Positions 1-7,621 of a stretch of 64,000 nucleotides of DNA are shown here, piece by piece. The stretch is from Flavobacterium poyangense (GTDB lineage: Bacteria > Bacteroidota > Bacteroidia > Flavobacteriales > Flavobacteriaceae): the NCBI RefSeq assembly GCF_011751075.1, contig NZ_JAALLN010000001.1:657113-721112 (forward strand), given 5' to 3'. A program made the translations under genes and the position numbers. Position 1 is the stretch's first letter, and the number at the start of each line of letters is the position of its first letter. The notes beneath the pieces are model-generated. The model did no database searches and was not told the origin of the DNA. It saw only the letters and a list, made by a program, of their open reading frames with translations.

Positions 1-70
1 TGCAGTTCCAATTATAAAATCCGGAACTGCATTGTAAATGAACCCAGCACTCTGGCGTAAGTTCTTTAAA

Positions 71-340
71 TTAATTCAATTTGTACAATACTCTGTTACA
101 AGTAGTACCACTGGCATTCAAACCAAAAACTTGCTCATTTGTACTTTCAATGGTACAAATTACATCTCCTTGATTATCACATTCAACAGATTCAGTACAT
201 GGATCCGGATTATGAATATATCCTTGTTCAGGAGCACTCACATTTGCTGTTTTGCCATTTGGATTTGAGGCAAAAGCACCTACAATTGCTAAAGCAAACG
301 CAGCCGTTGGCAAAAGCATTTTTACATTTGATCTTTTCAT
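71..340 (-). CDS. DUF6520-like small secreted protein
   Basis: This 89-residue protein has a short basic start and a hydrophobic stretch (about residues 8-24) ending in AFA, which reads as a signal peptide. The mature part holds four cysteines (in DPC, VEC, VIC and TTC contexts) and no catalytic motif. The size, signal and cysteine spacing fit the DUF6520 family of Bacteroidota, whose function is unknown. It lies 90 bases downstream of the MauE/DoxX-like gene on the same strand and is probably co-transcribed, so it may be a disulfide-bearing product handled by that protein; this is inference. A 9-bp inverted repeat lies just beyond the stop (positions 1-31). Confidence 0.7.
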   Translation of the reverse strand: MKRSNVKMLLPTAAFALAIVGAFASNPNGKTANVSAPEQGYIHNPDPCTESVECDNQGDVICTIESTNEQVFGLNASGTTCNRVLYKLN

Positions 341-430
341 TGTAATAAAAATTAAATTTAAAAAAAATATCTACTTTTTTCTACAGGTGTTCGATTACAT
401 TCCTGATACCCGGGCCCTGGTATATTATCA

Positions 431-1951
431 TCATAATTCACTCTTATAATGTTCCCAAAGTGAATTACTAAACTCGTAACAAACAATATGATTGCCAATA
501 AGGGCATAGAGATAATTCTCATGCACCAGTATGCTTCTTATTTTATCATCTCCAATGTTATAGACATAAAAGCTTGAGACATACGAAGCATCATTCAAAT
601 TATAAACGTCAACAGTACTTGCCTGGCTCCACAGATCTTTGGGCTCATATAAGCCATGAGCCGGCGAATGAATAAAAAGTAAATTTTTATAAACAATACT
701 GGTTTTATTAACGATAAGCGGTGGCGCTGACATTTTCTTTTGATTGCGATCTGAGAGATAGGAAACTTTAATTTGAGCCTTGTTTGTAGTATCAATAGTT
801 TTTCCTATATATTTTAAATCAAGCGAATCATTAGCCACTACAAATTCATTGCGGTATAAATAAACATAAACAATACGTTTTAGACCCAAACTGTAATGCA
901 GCATCCCATCAGTATCAAAAACACCATCAATTTGTTTTTGTAACAAATCCGGGTTTAATTTTACATTTACAGTTTTCCCAACTGCAATAGATCCAATAAT
1001 ATTTTCATTGTTATTTACAGCTTGTCCCCTAAAGGCAAGCCTGCTGGAATCCATTGGTGTGATCCGTGAAAAATAAGCTTTATCATGCATAAAAAGTGAG
1101 GCTTTCCAATTGGATAGTTCCCCTCTAAACAAACAGGGAACATTCCCGTCAGCAACAAAAAAGTAGGGTGGCAAAATACTAATGGTAACCGCTTTAAATC
1201 CAAAACTATTTTTGTCCAATTCTATTTGGAATATCTTCTTGTTTTTTAATATGCTATCGAGTGTCACAATATGTAATGGCGCTGTAGTATTCCCTAAATA
1301 CAAATTTCCGTTTGCTGCCCCGGCAAAATAGTATGAATTATACCGTAAATCAACTTCGCTTATTTTTACTGCCTGATGATGTGGAAAACGGCGTATAAAA
1401 CTATTGCGATGATGCATGATATCCTCTGATAAAATAAACATTACTACAACAATTCCAATACTAAAAAGAACGCTTCCCGAAAAGGAACTGACAAGAACAG
1501 CGGGTTTTGAAATCAGGGATACCTTTGGCATCCCACCGGCCAATATCAGGATACCCGCTGCTGCCAGCATTATGAAAACAAAATTAAAAAAAAGATGTTC
1601 CTTCCATCCCATTTTCTCCAGGATTCCTCCACAGGAACACGGAACAAAGGAGCTGTAATTTAAAATAATATAGATATATGTCGTAAACATAACCATCAAA
1701 CTAAAGGCTGCAAAAAGACCACTTAATCTGCATTTTTTAAAAATAATAAGTACGGCTATGAGTAATTCAAGTGTCGGTACAATCCATGCAATTGATCCTG
1801 CAAAAGCGCTCAGTAGCGGGGATTGTCCAAGCTGCACACGAAAGTTCTCAAAATCAAGTAATTTACTCAGCGCCGCATATACAAATAGAATTACATACAA
1901 CAGGCAAATTATCTCCAGAATTGCATTTTTGATTTTTATATTTAGCTTCAT
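431..1951 (-). CDS. MauE/DoxX-like redox membrane protein with large C-terminal domain
   Basis: The first 140 or so residues hold four hydrophobic helices and the motif PCSCGG near residue 105, typical of the MauE/DoxX-type redox-associated membrane family. MauE supports disulfide formation in methylamine dehydrogenase; close relatives in Bacteroidota have no assigned substrate. A fifth hydrophobic segment (about residues 155-177) leads into some 330 residues with repeated short beta-strand blocks (for example YFAGAANGNLYLG), probably a periplasmic propeller-like domain. The protein is about three times longer than a bare MauE. The small four-cysteine protein directly downstream is a candidate substrate. 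The family call is fairly secure; the C-terminal fold is a guess. Confidence 0.7.
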   Translation of the reverse strand: MKLNIKIKNAILEIICLLYVILFVYAALSKLLDFENFRVQLGQSPLLSAFAGSIAWIVPTLELLIAVLIIFKKCRLSGLFAAFSLMVMFTTYIYIILNYSSFVPCSCGGILEKMGWKEHLFFNFVFIMLAAAGILILAGGMPKVSLISKPAVLVSSFSGSVLFSIGIVVVMFILSEDIMHHRNSFIRRFPHHQAVKISEVDLRYNSYYFAGAANGNLYLGNTTAPLHIVTLDSILKNKKIFQIELDKNSFGFKAVTISILPPYFFVADGNVPCLFRGELSNWKASLFMHDKAYFSRITPMDSSRLAFRGQAVNNNENIIGSIAVGKTVNVKLNPDLLQKQIDGVFDTDGMLHYSLGLKRIVYVYLYRNEFVVANDSLDLKYIGKTIDTTNKAQIKVSYLSDRNQKKMSAPPLIVNKTSIVYKNLLFIHSPAHGLYEPKDLWSQASTVDVYNLNDASYVSSFYVYNIGDDKIRSILVHENYLYALIGNHIVCYEFSNSLWEHYKSEL

Positions 1952-2992
1952 GTTTTCTAATCTTTAAATTGATTGAATTATGAAATATCAAATCATATAT
2001 AATTAGTATGGAAATTTTTATTTCAGTTTTCAATTTTTGCTATTATTCAAATAGTAAATTGTACTCACTAAATCAAATTCCATTAAACTCAAAAAGAAAA
2101 ACATTTTAATCCTTTTTCTTTTTTTTTAGAGTTAGATCAAAACAAAACTACAATAGATTGTTTTACAAAGTGTTGGCAAAATCCTTCCAAAGTTTTTACT
2201 TTTCCTGCCATTTTTATTGCCAATAATTAAAAAGAAATATTTTTTCTTATAAAAAATATTATAAGTTAAATTGTATCCAATTAGTGTTTTAAAAAACATT
2301 CTTATTTCTAACTTTTTTAGATACCGATACAATAATTTTAATGCCTTTTTTTAAATTCTATTTGCGATTGCTGCTGAAACAAAATTACAACAGGCTCTTT
2401 GATTGCTTGTTATCCAAAACGGAGTAAAACTTGTCAAAAAAGATTTTTTTTAGTTATAGTTTGTAAAAGATGGAATTCAAAATGTCTGAGGTTCGTGTTT
2501 TGAAAAAAAACAGACTATTTTTTTCTATTTTATTATACAATAGATTTCGACATCCAATTCAAATTACATTTAATAAAAAAGTTTTTTATTGCTCATTTAA
2601 TTATTTATAATTCTGATGAAACAAAATTACAGTAGCCTTTTTGATAACATGTTATCAAAATCCGGCATCAATTTGTCAAAATCCGATATTTTAGTTAAAG
2701 TTTTCAAAAAAACATTCTTAAAGTAGAACTGAGCATCAATATGTTCAATAAAAAAATGACTAAGTACTAGGTTTAATTTCTGATAAGTACCTCGCAATTA
2801 TGATCTTGCCTCTAATGAAAAAACAAACTGAAATAGTAAAAAAAGATGTTGTAGTTTCAGTTAATAAAAGAACAAAAATTGATCCTCTGCTTATCTAGGA
2901 CGCAAGTTGATGGACACAAACAGACTTTCTGTCTCTTTTTTGTTTTGGAATACTATTTGATTTACACCAAAGAACTACCAAAAACTGACACC
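1952..2992. other. AT-rich intergenic region with three diverged repeats
   Basis: No convincing gene lies here. It contains three diverged direct repeats (listed separately) and the promoter region of the minus-strand MauE-like gene. A 27-codon open frame begins at 2816 (MKKQTEIVKK...) but has no support beyond its reading frame. Confidence 0.5.
2133..2690. repeat. Three diverged direct repeats spaced about 240 bp
   Basis: Related blocks lie at about 2133-2192, 2369-2446 and 2612-2690. The two right-hand copies share GAAACAAAATTACA, then TTTGAT, then TGTTATC, then AAAACTTGTCAAAA or a close variant. The leftmost is more decayed but keeps AAACAAAACTACAATAG and GGCAAAATCC. Start-to-start spacing is 238 and 242 bp. 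This could be old tandem duplication or a repeated binding region upstream of the MauE-like gene. Confidence 0.55.
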
Positions 2993-3238
2993 ATGGATAA
3001 AACTATAAAACTCCGAGTAAAAAAAGAAATTGACAGAAGTAACGAGCTTAAAGTATTGAAACTGAAAGGCTCTTTAATCACAAAAGGCTACACTGAAATT
3101 ATTCACATTGCAGATGAAAATGAAGATTTTTATCTCAACTCCTTTTCGACTTCTGTTGAACATAAAAAAGAAGCGGAAGATTTTGTATTGGATTATATCT
3201 CTGTTAATAATCTAACTGACACAATTACTTTACTGTAA
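2993..3238 (+). CDS. Small hypothetical protein
   Basis: An 81-residue hydrophilic, lysine- and glutamate-rich protein starting MDKTIKLRVKKEID, with no signal peptide or membrane segment. I do not recognise a family. The open frame extends upstream to 2879, but the extra 38 residues are cysteine-rich and low in charge, unlike the rest, so I prefer the ATG at 2993. It stands alone between the repeat region and the mobilization module. The composition looks coding; there is no other evidence. Confidence 0.45.
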   Translation: MDKTIKLRVKKEIDRSNELKVLKLKGSLITKGYTEIIHIADENEDFYLNSFSTSVEHKKEAEDFVLDYISVNNLTDTITLL

Positions 3239-3700
3239 AGAGATAATTTCAGATTGTATTTATGTTTTCAGAACACCCACAAAAACCTTCATAAAAGCAT
3301 TCAGAATTTTGCGGATTATAAAAGTGTTATGGTTTGAAAAAGTACACTTCTTCTTTTGTTATTTTTTGATTGGTTTTAAGAAGCGTACACTTTCAAAAGA
3401 CTTTTTAAAACTTTTCAAAAAAGAATAAAAAGCAAGCGAATTTATTGGACATCGGCAAAGGAAGTGCGCATAATGACACGCCTCGTTCCTCGCCATGTCA
3501 CCCTTCGGGACTTATAGCACTTCCTTTGCCTGGCTGTCCCATTTTTAGATTGCTTTCTTTTTTTTCGTTTTTTTCTTTTGAAATGTAAATTTAATCTTCA
3601 ATTTTAAAAAACATCTACTTTAAAACACTTGAATTTAACACCATAAAACTTTAAATTTAAAGCAATAAATAAGAACCTTTCTTCCGGAAATACAAGTTCG
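3239..3700. other. Intergenic region before the mobilization module
   Basis: Holds an imperfect inverted repeat at about 3336-3395 (arms around GTACACTTCTT and AAGAAGCGTAC) and the large hairpin at 3447-3540 listed separately. The flanks are nearly pure AT and I see no gene. Confidence 0.4.
3447..3540. repeat. Long GC-rich hairpin element
   Basis: Arms 3447-3467 and 3517-3539 pair almost perfectly (GGCAAAGGAAGTGC against GCACTTCCTTTGCC, then GTCC ends). A second, inner inverted repeat TGACA/TGTCA and a direct repeat CCTCG lie in the loop. Its GC content contrasts sharply with the flanks. It is about 0.8 kb upstream of the relaxase module, so it may be part of a transfer origin or a structured RNA. 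Confidence 0.55.
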
Positions 3701-3862
3701 TTAAAAAGTAACGCAAAAGAAATAAACGCAACAAATTAGAATGATTAAAAAAGTCCCATACAAAGTAAAGATAATTCGTTTATAACGACGATCAATTTTA
3801 GCCAACTCAAAACTTAATTTGGCTTTTTCCCTATCGACTATATTTTGGTATCTGTCTTTCAT
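3701..3862 (-). CDS. Small single-pass membrane protein (53 aa)
   Basis: This frame codes for 53 residues: a charged N-terminal half (MKDRYQNIVDREKAKL, then KIDRRYKR) followed by one hydrophobic helix (about residues 31-52) rich in isoleucine, leucine and phenylalanine. Its ATG overlaps the stop of an upstream reading frame as TAATG, the kind of coupling seen in real operons. I do not recognise a family. The layout (helical cytoplasmic part plus one transmembrane segment) suggests a small membrane accessory protein. It runs opposite to the relaxase genes. Confidence 0.5.
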   Translation of the reverse strand: MKDRYQNIVDREKAKLSFELAKIDRRYKRIIFTLYGTFLIILICCVYFFCVTF

Positions 3863-4078
3863 TATTCCAAAGATATTAAACTTGCAAAAGATATTCTTAC
3901 GGATTCCCGTACCACATCCTTTTTATTTATATCACATAGATTTCCTTTTGAATTATTTAATTTTTCGAAGTAAAATTTAGCTACGCTAATAGATGATTTT
4001 TTCCTTGATCAATTCTTTCTTTTAAAGAAAAAAACTAAATATGACCTTAGCTTTTTTCCAACTATCAATAGATGTCAT
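3862..4078 (-). pseudogene. Decayed small gene with apparent frameshifts
   Basis: An ATG at 4078 opens MTSIDSWKKAKVIFSF and stops at 4022. Continuation appears in the next frames: SLKERIDQGK, then KSSISVAKFYFEKL through to VRISFASLISLE, which stops exactly at the ATG of the small membrane protein. Joining them needs two shifts, one at a T-run (about 4026-4032) and one at an A-run (about 4000). The joined product would be about 70 residues, hydrophilic. It may be a true pseudogene or two homopolymer sequencing errors. Confidence 0.4.
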
Positions 4079-4186
4079 GGTCAAAATATGTCCATGTTGG
4101 TCTAGTTCCAAATATTCTATTTAATTTAGTGCTTACCTTTTAAAAGTCTAAAATACTGCCATGTTCCTGCAGTCAGCAAGATGTAT

Positions 4187-4201
4187 GGTTGTCGGACAAC
4201 C
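4187..4201. repeat. Short perfect hairpin upstream of mobilization genes
   Basis: GGTTGTC and GACAACC are complementary with one base between them. Just downstream, CCACC and GGTGG can pair around 4202-4236. Such stacked hairpins 50-100 bp upstream of a relaxosome gene are typical of transfer origins with a nick site, so this is a candidate oriT, unproven. Confidence 0.45.
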
Positions 4202-4284
4202 ACCTATCTTGCCACCTATTACCTCGGAACTCGGTGGTGGAGACACTAAAAAGAAAAAGAGTTTGATAACAATGAAAAGGAAAG

Positions 4285-4680
4285 ATGATGGAAAGAGAAA
4301 ATTCAAACAGAACACGCAAAATTACTTTGCGACTGACAACAGAAGAATATGCAAAAATTGAGCAGAAATACAAAGCCAGTACCTGCCGTAAGTTAAGTGA
4401 TTATCTTCGCAAGAACCTATTCGACAAGAATATTACCACCACTTACAGAAATCAGTCGTTAGATGATTTTACAGAAGAAACAACACTACTTCGCAAAGAA
4501 TTAAATACTATTGGAAGCAACCTGAATCAGGTCGTGAAAAAACTGCATACCCTGCAACAAATTCCGGAATTTAGAGTATGGATTATCAGTTTTGAAATAG
4601 ATAGAAAAATCATAAATGATAAGATAGAGGGCATTAAAAATCACACCTGTAAAATTACCGACAAATGGTTGCAATCATAA
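4285..4680 (+). CDS. Plasmid-mobilization relaxosome accessory protein (MobC-like)
   Basis: A 131-residue protein opening with a basic stretch and the motif RKITLRLTTEEYAKIEQ, the ribbon-helix-helix-like start seen in relaxosome accessory proteins, followed by helix (NTIGSNLNQVVKKLH) that is highly conserved in this family. It would bind the transfer origin and help the relaxase open it. Its end overlaps the relaxase start by 16 bases, as in many Bacteroidota mobilizable elements. M1 and M2 are equally plausible starts. I am confident in the family. Confidence 0.85.
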   Translation: MMERENSNRTRKITLRLTTEEYAKIEQKYKASTCRKLSDYLRKNLFDKNITTTYRNQSLDDFTEETTLLRKELNTIGSNLNQVVKKLHTLQQIPEFRVWIISFEIDRKIINDKIEGIKNHTCKITDKWLQS

Positions 4681-5999
4681 AATCAAGCCATTCAATCCGT
4701 AGTATTTTTTACTATAATGAGAACAAAGTAAAGGCAGGTACCGCAGAGTGTATTGCAGCTGGTAATTATCCTGTAGACATCGATAAAATGACTGATATTA
4801 TGAAGCTAAATCGGTTCGTAAAACGAGCAGAATTAAACGAAAATGTAAAATGCAATGCGCTACACATTTCCCTTAATTTTGACCCATCGGAAAAACATTC
4901 CAAAGAAAAACTAATTGCCATTGCGGATACTTATATGGAGAAAATCGGCTTCGGTGAACAACCTTATTTGGTGTATCAACATCACGATGCCGGACACGAA
5001 CACCTACACGTGATTTCAGTGAATATAGAAAAGGACGGCAAACGTATTGACCTGCACAATATTGGTTTGAGAAAATCAGAACCTGCAAGAAAGGAGATTG
5101 AAGAGCAATTTGGACTGGTAAAAGCAGAAGGAAGAAAAAAGGAAGAAAAATTTAGTTTAGAGCCTATTTCAATGGGCAAGGTTCAATATGGAAAGATTGA
5201 ATCGAAGAAAGCTATATTTAATGTTCTGAATACTGTTCTGAACCATTACAAGTACGATAGCTTTGCTGAGCTTAATGCCGTTCTCAAACAGTACAATGTC
5301 ATTGCAGACCGTGGCAGTGAGAATTCAAAAATGTTTTTAGCAAAAGGATTGGTATATCATATATTAGATGCAGAAGGCAAACCAATAGGTGTTCCAATTA
5401 AATCCAGCAGTTTTTACAACAAACCGACTTTGAAGTTTTTAGAGGAAAAATTCAAGAGTAACCAGGTTAGAGCACCTCGTGATAAAACACGAGTGAAAAA
5501 TGCCATTGATATGGCATTATTAAGAGAGCGATCAATGCCGATAACCGAACTTGCAAGACGATTGGAAAAAGAGGGCATCAGCACCATTTTTAGAAAAAGT
5601 GATGAAGGTTTACTCTATGGCATTACCTATATTGACCATACAACAAAAAATGTTTTTAATGGCAGTAGCTTGGGTAAACAATACAGTGCAAAAGCTATCG
5701 AAGAACGATGCGGATTAAAGGTTACTGGTGAAGAAAAAAGAAATCAGATTTATGAAAAGCTTCGTTCTAAAGAATCACTAATTACTATTTTGCAACAACA
5801 GAAGAACACATTCACTATTCCTGATATAGTAAAAATATTGGATGTGCTTACGTTTGAAGGGAAACAATACTTTGAAATGTTACCAAAATTAGATAAGATT
5901 ATTGATAATTTAATGCAGGCTGAACAGACAATTGATTATTTACCATATCAATTGAAAAACAAAAAAAAGAAACAAAGGAGAAGAGGATTCTCAATGTAA
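4665..5999 (+). CDS. Relaxase/mobilization nuclease (MobA/VirD2-type)
   Basis: This 444-residue protein would nick DNA at the transfer origin and pilot the strand. The metal-binding three-histidine motif is clear at residues 106-115 (HHDAGHEHLH), and Y16/Y17 or Y26-region tyrosines near the N-terminus (FYYNENKVKAG) fit the usual catalytic position. The C-terminal half is lysine-rich with long helices. It is translated in coupling with the accessory protein upstream. No coupling protein, mating-pair genes or integrase follow; the next gene is the convergent end of the lanthipeptide operon. It may be a remnant or an element mobilised in trans. Confidence 0.9.
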   Translation: MVAIIKSSHSIRSIFYYNENKVKAGTAECIAAGNYPVDIDKMTDIMKLNRFVKRAELNENVKCNALHISLNFDPSEKHSKEKLIAIADTYMEKIGFGEQPYLVYQHHDAGHEHLHVISVNIEKDGKRIDLHNIGLRKSEPARKEIEEQFGLVKAEGRKKEEKFSLEPISMGKVQYGKIESKKAIFNVLNTVLNHYKYDSFAELNAVLKQYNVIADRGSENSKMFLAKGLVYHILDAEGKPIGVPIKSSSFYNKPTLKFLEEKFKSNQVRAPRDKTRVKNAIDMALLRERSMPITELARRLEKEGISTIFRKSDEGLLYGITYIDHTTKNVFNGSSLGKQYSAKAIEERCGLKVTGEEKRNQIYEKLRSKESLITILQQQKNTFTIPDIVKILDVLTFEGKQYFEMLPKLDKIIDNLMQAEQTIDYLPYQLKNKKKKQRRRGFSM

Positions 6000-6323
6000 A
6001 ATGTAATTACTCACTAATATTAATTGGAATTTTACAGATTTCTCTCAGCAGCGCTGAGAGAAATTACTAAGACCATCATTCTTACTAAAAGATAAGGATT
6101 TTGTTCCAACGGTCTTACTAATATAAAAACACTTTTATTACAAATAACAATTTAAATTACAACGAGTTATCTTCTGAAGGTGTATTATTTTGCAATAATT
6201 ACGTTGAAGCAAGTTTCTTTAAATAGTGTGAAAATGGTTCGTAAACGGTTCCGTCTGGACCTCCATTTTATTATTGATTTCGTGGTCGATGAGGAATTCG
6301 AATCTTACTAGAAATTGTTTTAC
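6000..6323. other. Convergent intergenic region with hairpin
   Basis: It lies between the relaxase and the HlyD-type gene, both ending toward it. It holds a 12-bp perfect hairpin at 6038-6064. A 24-codon frame at 6234 (MVRKRFRLDLHF) is unusually GC-rich for the area and may be a gene fragment. Confidence 0.45.
6038..6064. terminator. Perfect hairpin, possible terminator of relaxase transcript
   Basis: ATTTCTCTCAGC pairs with GCTGAGAGAAAT around a three-base loop, 38 bases after the relaxase stop. There is no clear T-run on either side, so it may act as a transcript-stabilising stem rather than a classical terminator. Confidence 0.5.
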
Positions 6324-7619
6324 CTAAACCTGTTCGAAAATACTCTTGAACTGATATAGAATTCTCTCGAGTAAGCGTAAATCCTCGGTTACAATCTCAG
6401 CACTTCCTTTCATTTCTTGCTGGAATACAATTTGTTTTTTATATGAGGTTTGTAATCCGTTTGGCAGAGCAACATCCAATAATAAATTTCCATCTTTGTC
6501 AGGAACTAAAGAAATATTCTGAATTTTACCGTACAATACACCAAATTCCCTGTCAGGAAAATTTGCCAAGCGGATATTCACTTTTTGCCCCACTTTTATT
6601 TTTCCAGAATTTAATGCCGGAGCTTTTACTTTACCAATAAAACCATTTTTAGCATCCGGAATAATCGAAAAAACATTATCTCCTGTATTTATCGTTTGAT
6701 TTTCTGTCCAAACCTGCAAAAAAGTTACAACGCCACTAACGGAAGATTTCAAAGTATAATTTAGTTCCCAGTCTTTTATCACTTTTTTAAGCTGATAAAA
6801 TGATTGCGCCATGTTGCGTCCTAAATTAACTTCTTCTTTAGTGCTGTTTATGTGGGAATTCTGACTAGATTTTGTATTATCAATCAAAGACGACCTTAAT
6901 TGAGAAATAGAAGATAATAGACTCTTATAATTTTTCTGTGCCTGAAGATAACTCAGTTTTTTAGCTTCCATTTCCTGAGTGGAAACAATTCCCTTATTAA
7001 ATAGTGTTTCAAAACGGGTAACTTCATTTTTTTGAAGTTGCAGTTCGCTTTCGTTAATTACTTTTTGCTGTTGCAAAATATCCAATCGTTCTTTGATTTG
7101 AATATTTTCAGAATTCTGAGCTCTGTTTTCTACTTCAAAAGGCTGTAAATTCTTGTTTAATTCCTGTGCCTGATAATCTTTTTGAAAAATAGCAAATGCG
7201 CTTTCAATTTCTCCAAATTGCGTATTTTTTAGTAAAGCAAACGGGAAATCTTTTTTTGAATCATTTATATTATAACCCTCAACTATACTTTTTAATAAAA
7301 ATACATCTTTGTAATTCGCCGTATTTTCAATAATAGCCAATGTCGTATTCTTTTCTATTATTGATTTATTTTTTACCAAAATCGCTTCGATTCTACCGGA
7401 GGATTTCGAAACTATTTTCTCTGGAGGAATATTCGTTGTAATCACTATTTCAGTATTTACAACATCCGGATATTTAATAAACCACGACACAAAAAAGAGC
7501 ATAAAGAGAATTACGAAAATCAAAACTGTTCCCCAACGGATCATCCAGTGTGGTACTTTAGTGAGAATATCTTGAACTTCTTCACTTCTTAATTCGAATG
7601 TAGTATTATCTTCAGCCAT
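6324..7619 (-). CDS. HlyD-family membrane fusion protein of the lanthipeptide exporter
   Basis: A 431-residue protein with a short cytoplasmic tail, one membrane helix (about residues 28-49) and a periplasmic part with lipoyl-like halves around a long coiled coil (about residues 130-260), the layout of HlyD-type adaptors. It would link the inner-membrane ABC exporter to an outer-membrane channel. It begins two bases after the stop of the C39-peptidase ABC gene, as the last gene of the operon. No TolC-like gene is visible nearby, so an outer-membrane partner must be elsewhere. Confidence 0.88.
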   Translation of the reverse strand: MAEDNTTFELRSEEVQDILTKVPHWMIRWGTVLIFVILFMLFFVSWFIKYPDVVNTEIVITTNIPPEKIVSKSSGRIEAILVKNKSIIEKNTTLAIIENTANYKDVFLLKSIVEGYNINDSKKDFPFALLKNTQFGEIESAFAIFQKDYQAQELNKNLQPFEVENRAQNSENIQIKERLDILQQQKVINESELQLQKNEVTRFETLFNKGIVSTQEMEAKKLSYLQAQKNYKSLLSSISQLRSSLIDNTKSSQNSHINSTKEEVNLGRNMAQSFYQLKKVIKDWELNYTLKSSVSGVVTFLQVWTENQTINTGDNVFSIIPDAKNGFIGKVKAPALNSGKIKVGQKVNIRLANFPDREFGVLYGKIQNISLVPDKDGNLLLDVALPNGLQTSYKKQIVFQQEMKGSAEIVTEDLRLLERILYQFKSIFEQV

Positions 7620-7621
7620 GA

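Noticed and set aside
1..70. Open continuation past the stop of the DUF6520-like gene
   Set aside because: The frame stays open for about 23 codons after the stop, but the protein already ends at a normal place for its size and nothing marks the stop as recoded.
2132..2332. Open frame of 66 codons on the minus strand
   Set aside because: It lies over the first diverged repeat with a poly-lysine, phenylalanine composition typical of AT-rich non-coding DNA.
6234..6311. 24-codon frame (MVRKRFRLDLHF...)
   Set aside because: Higher GC than its surroundings hints at a gene fragment, but it is too short to assign.
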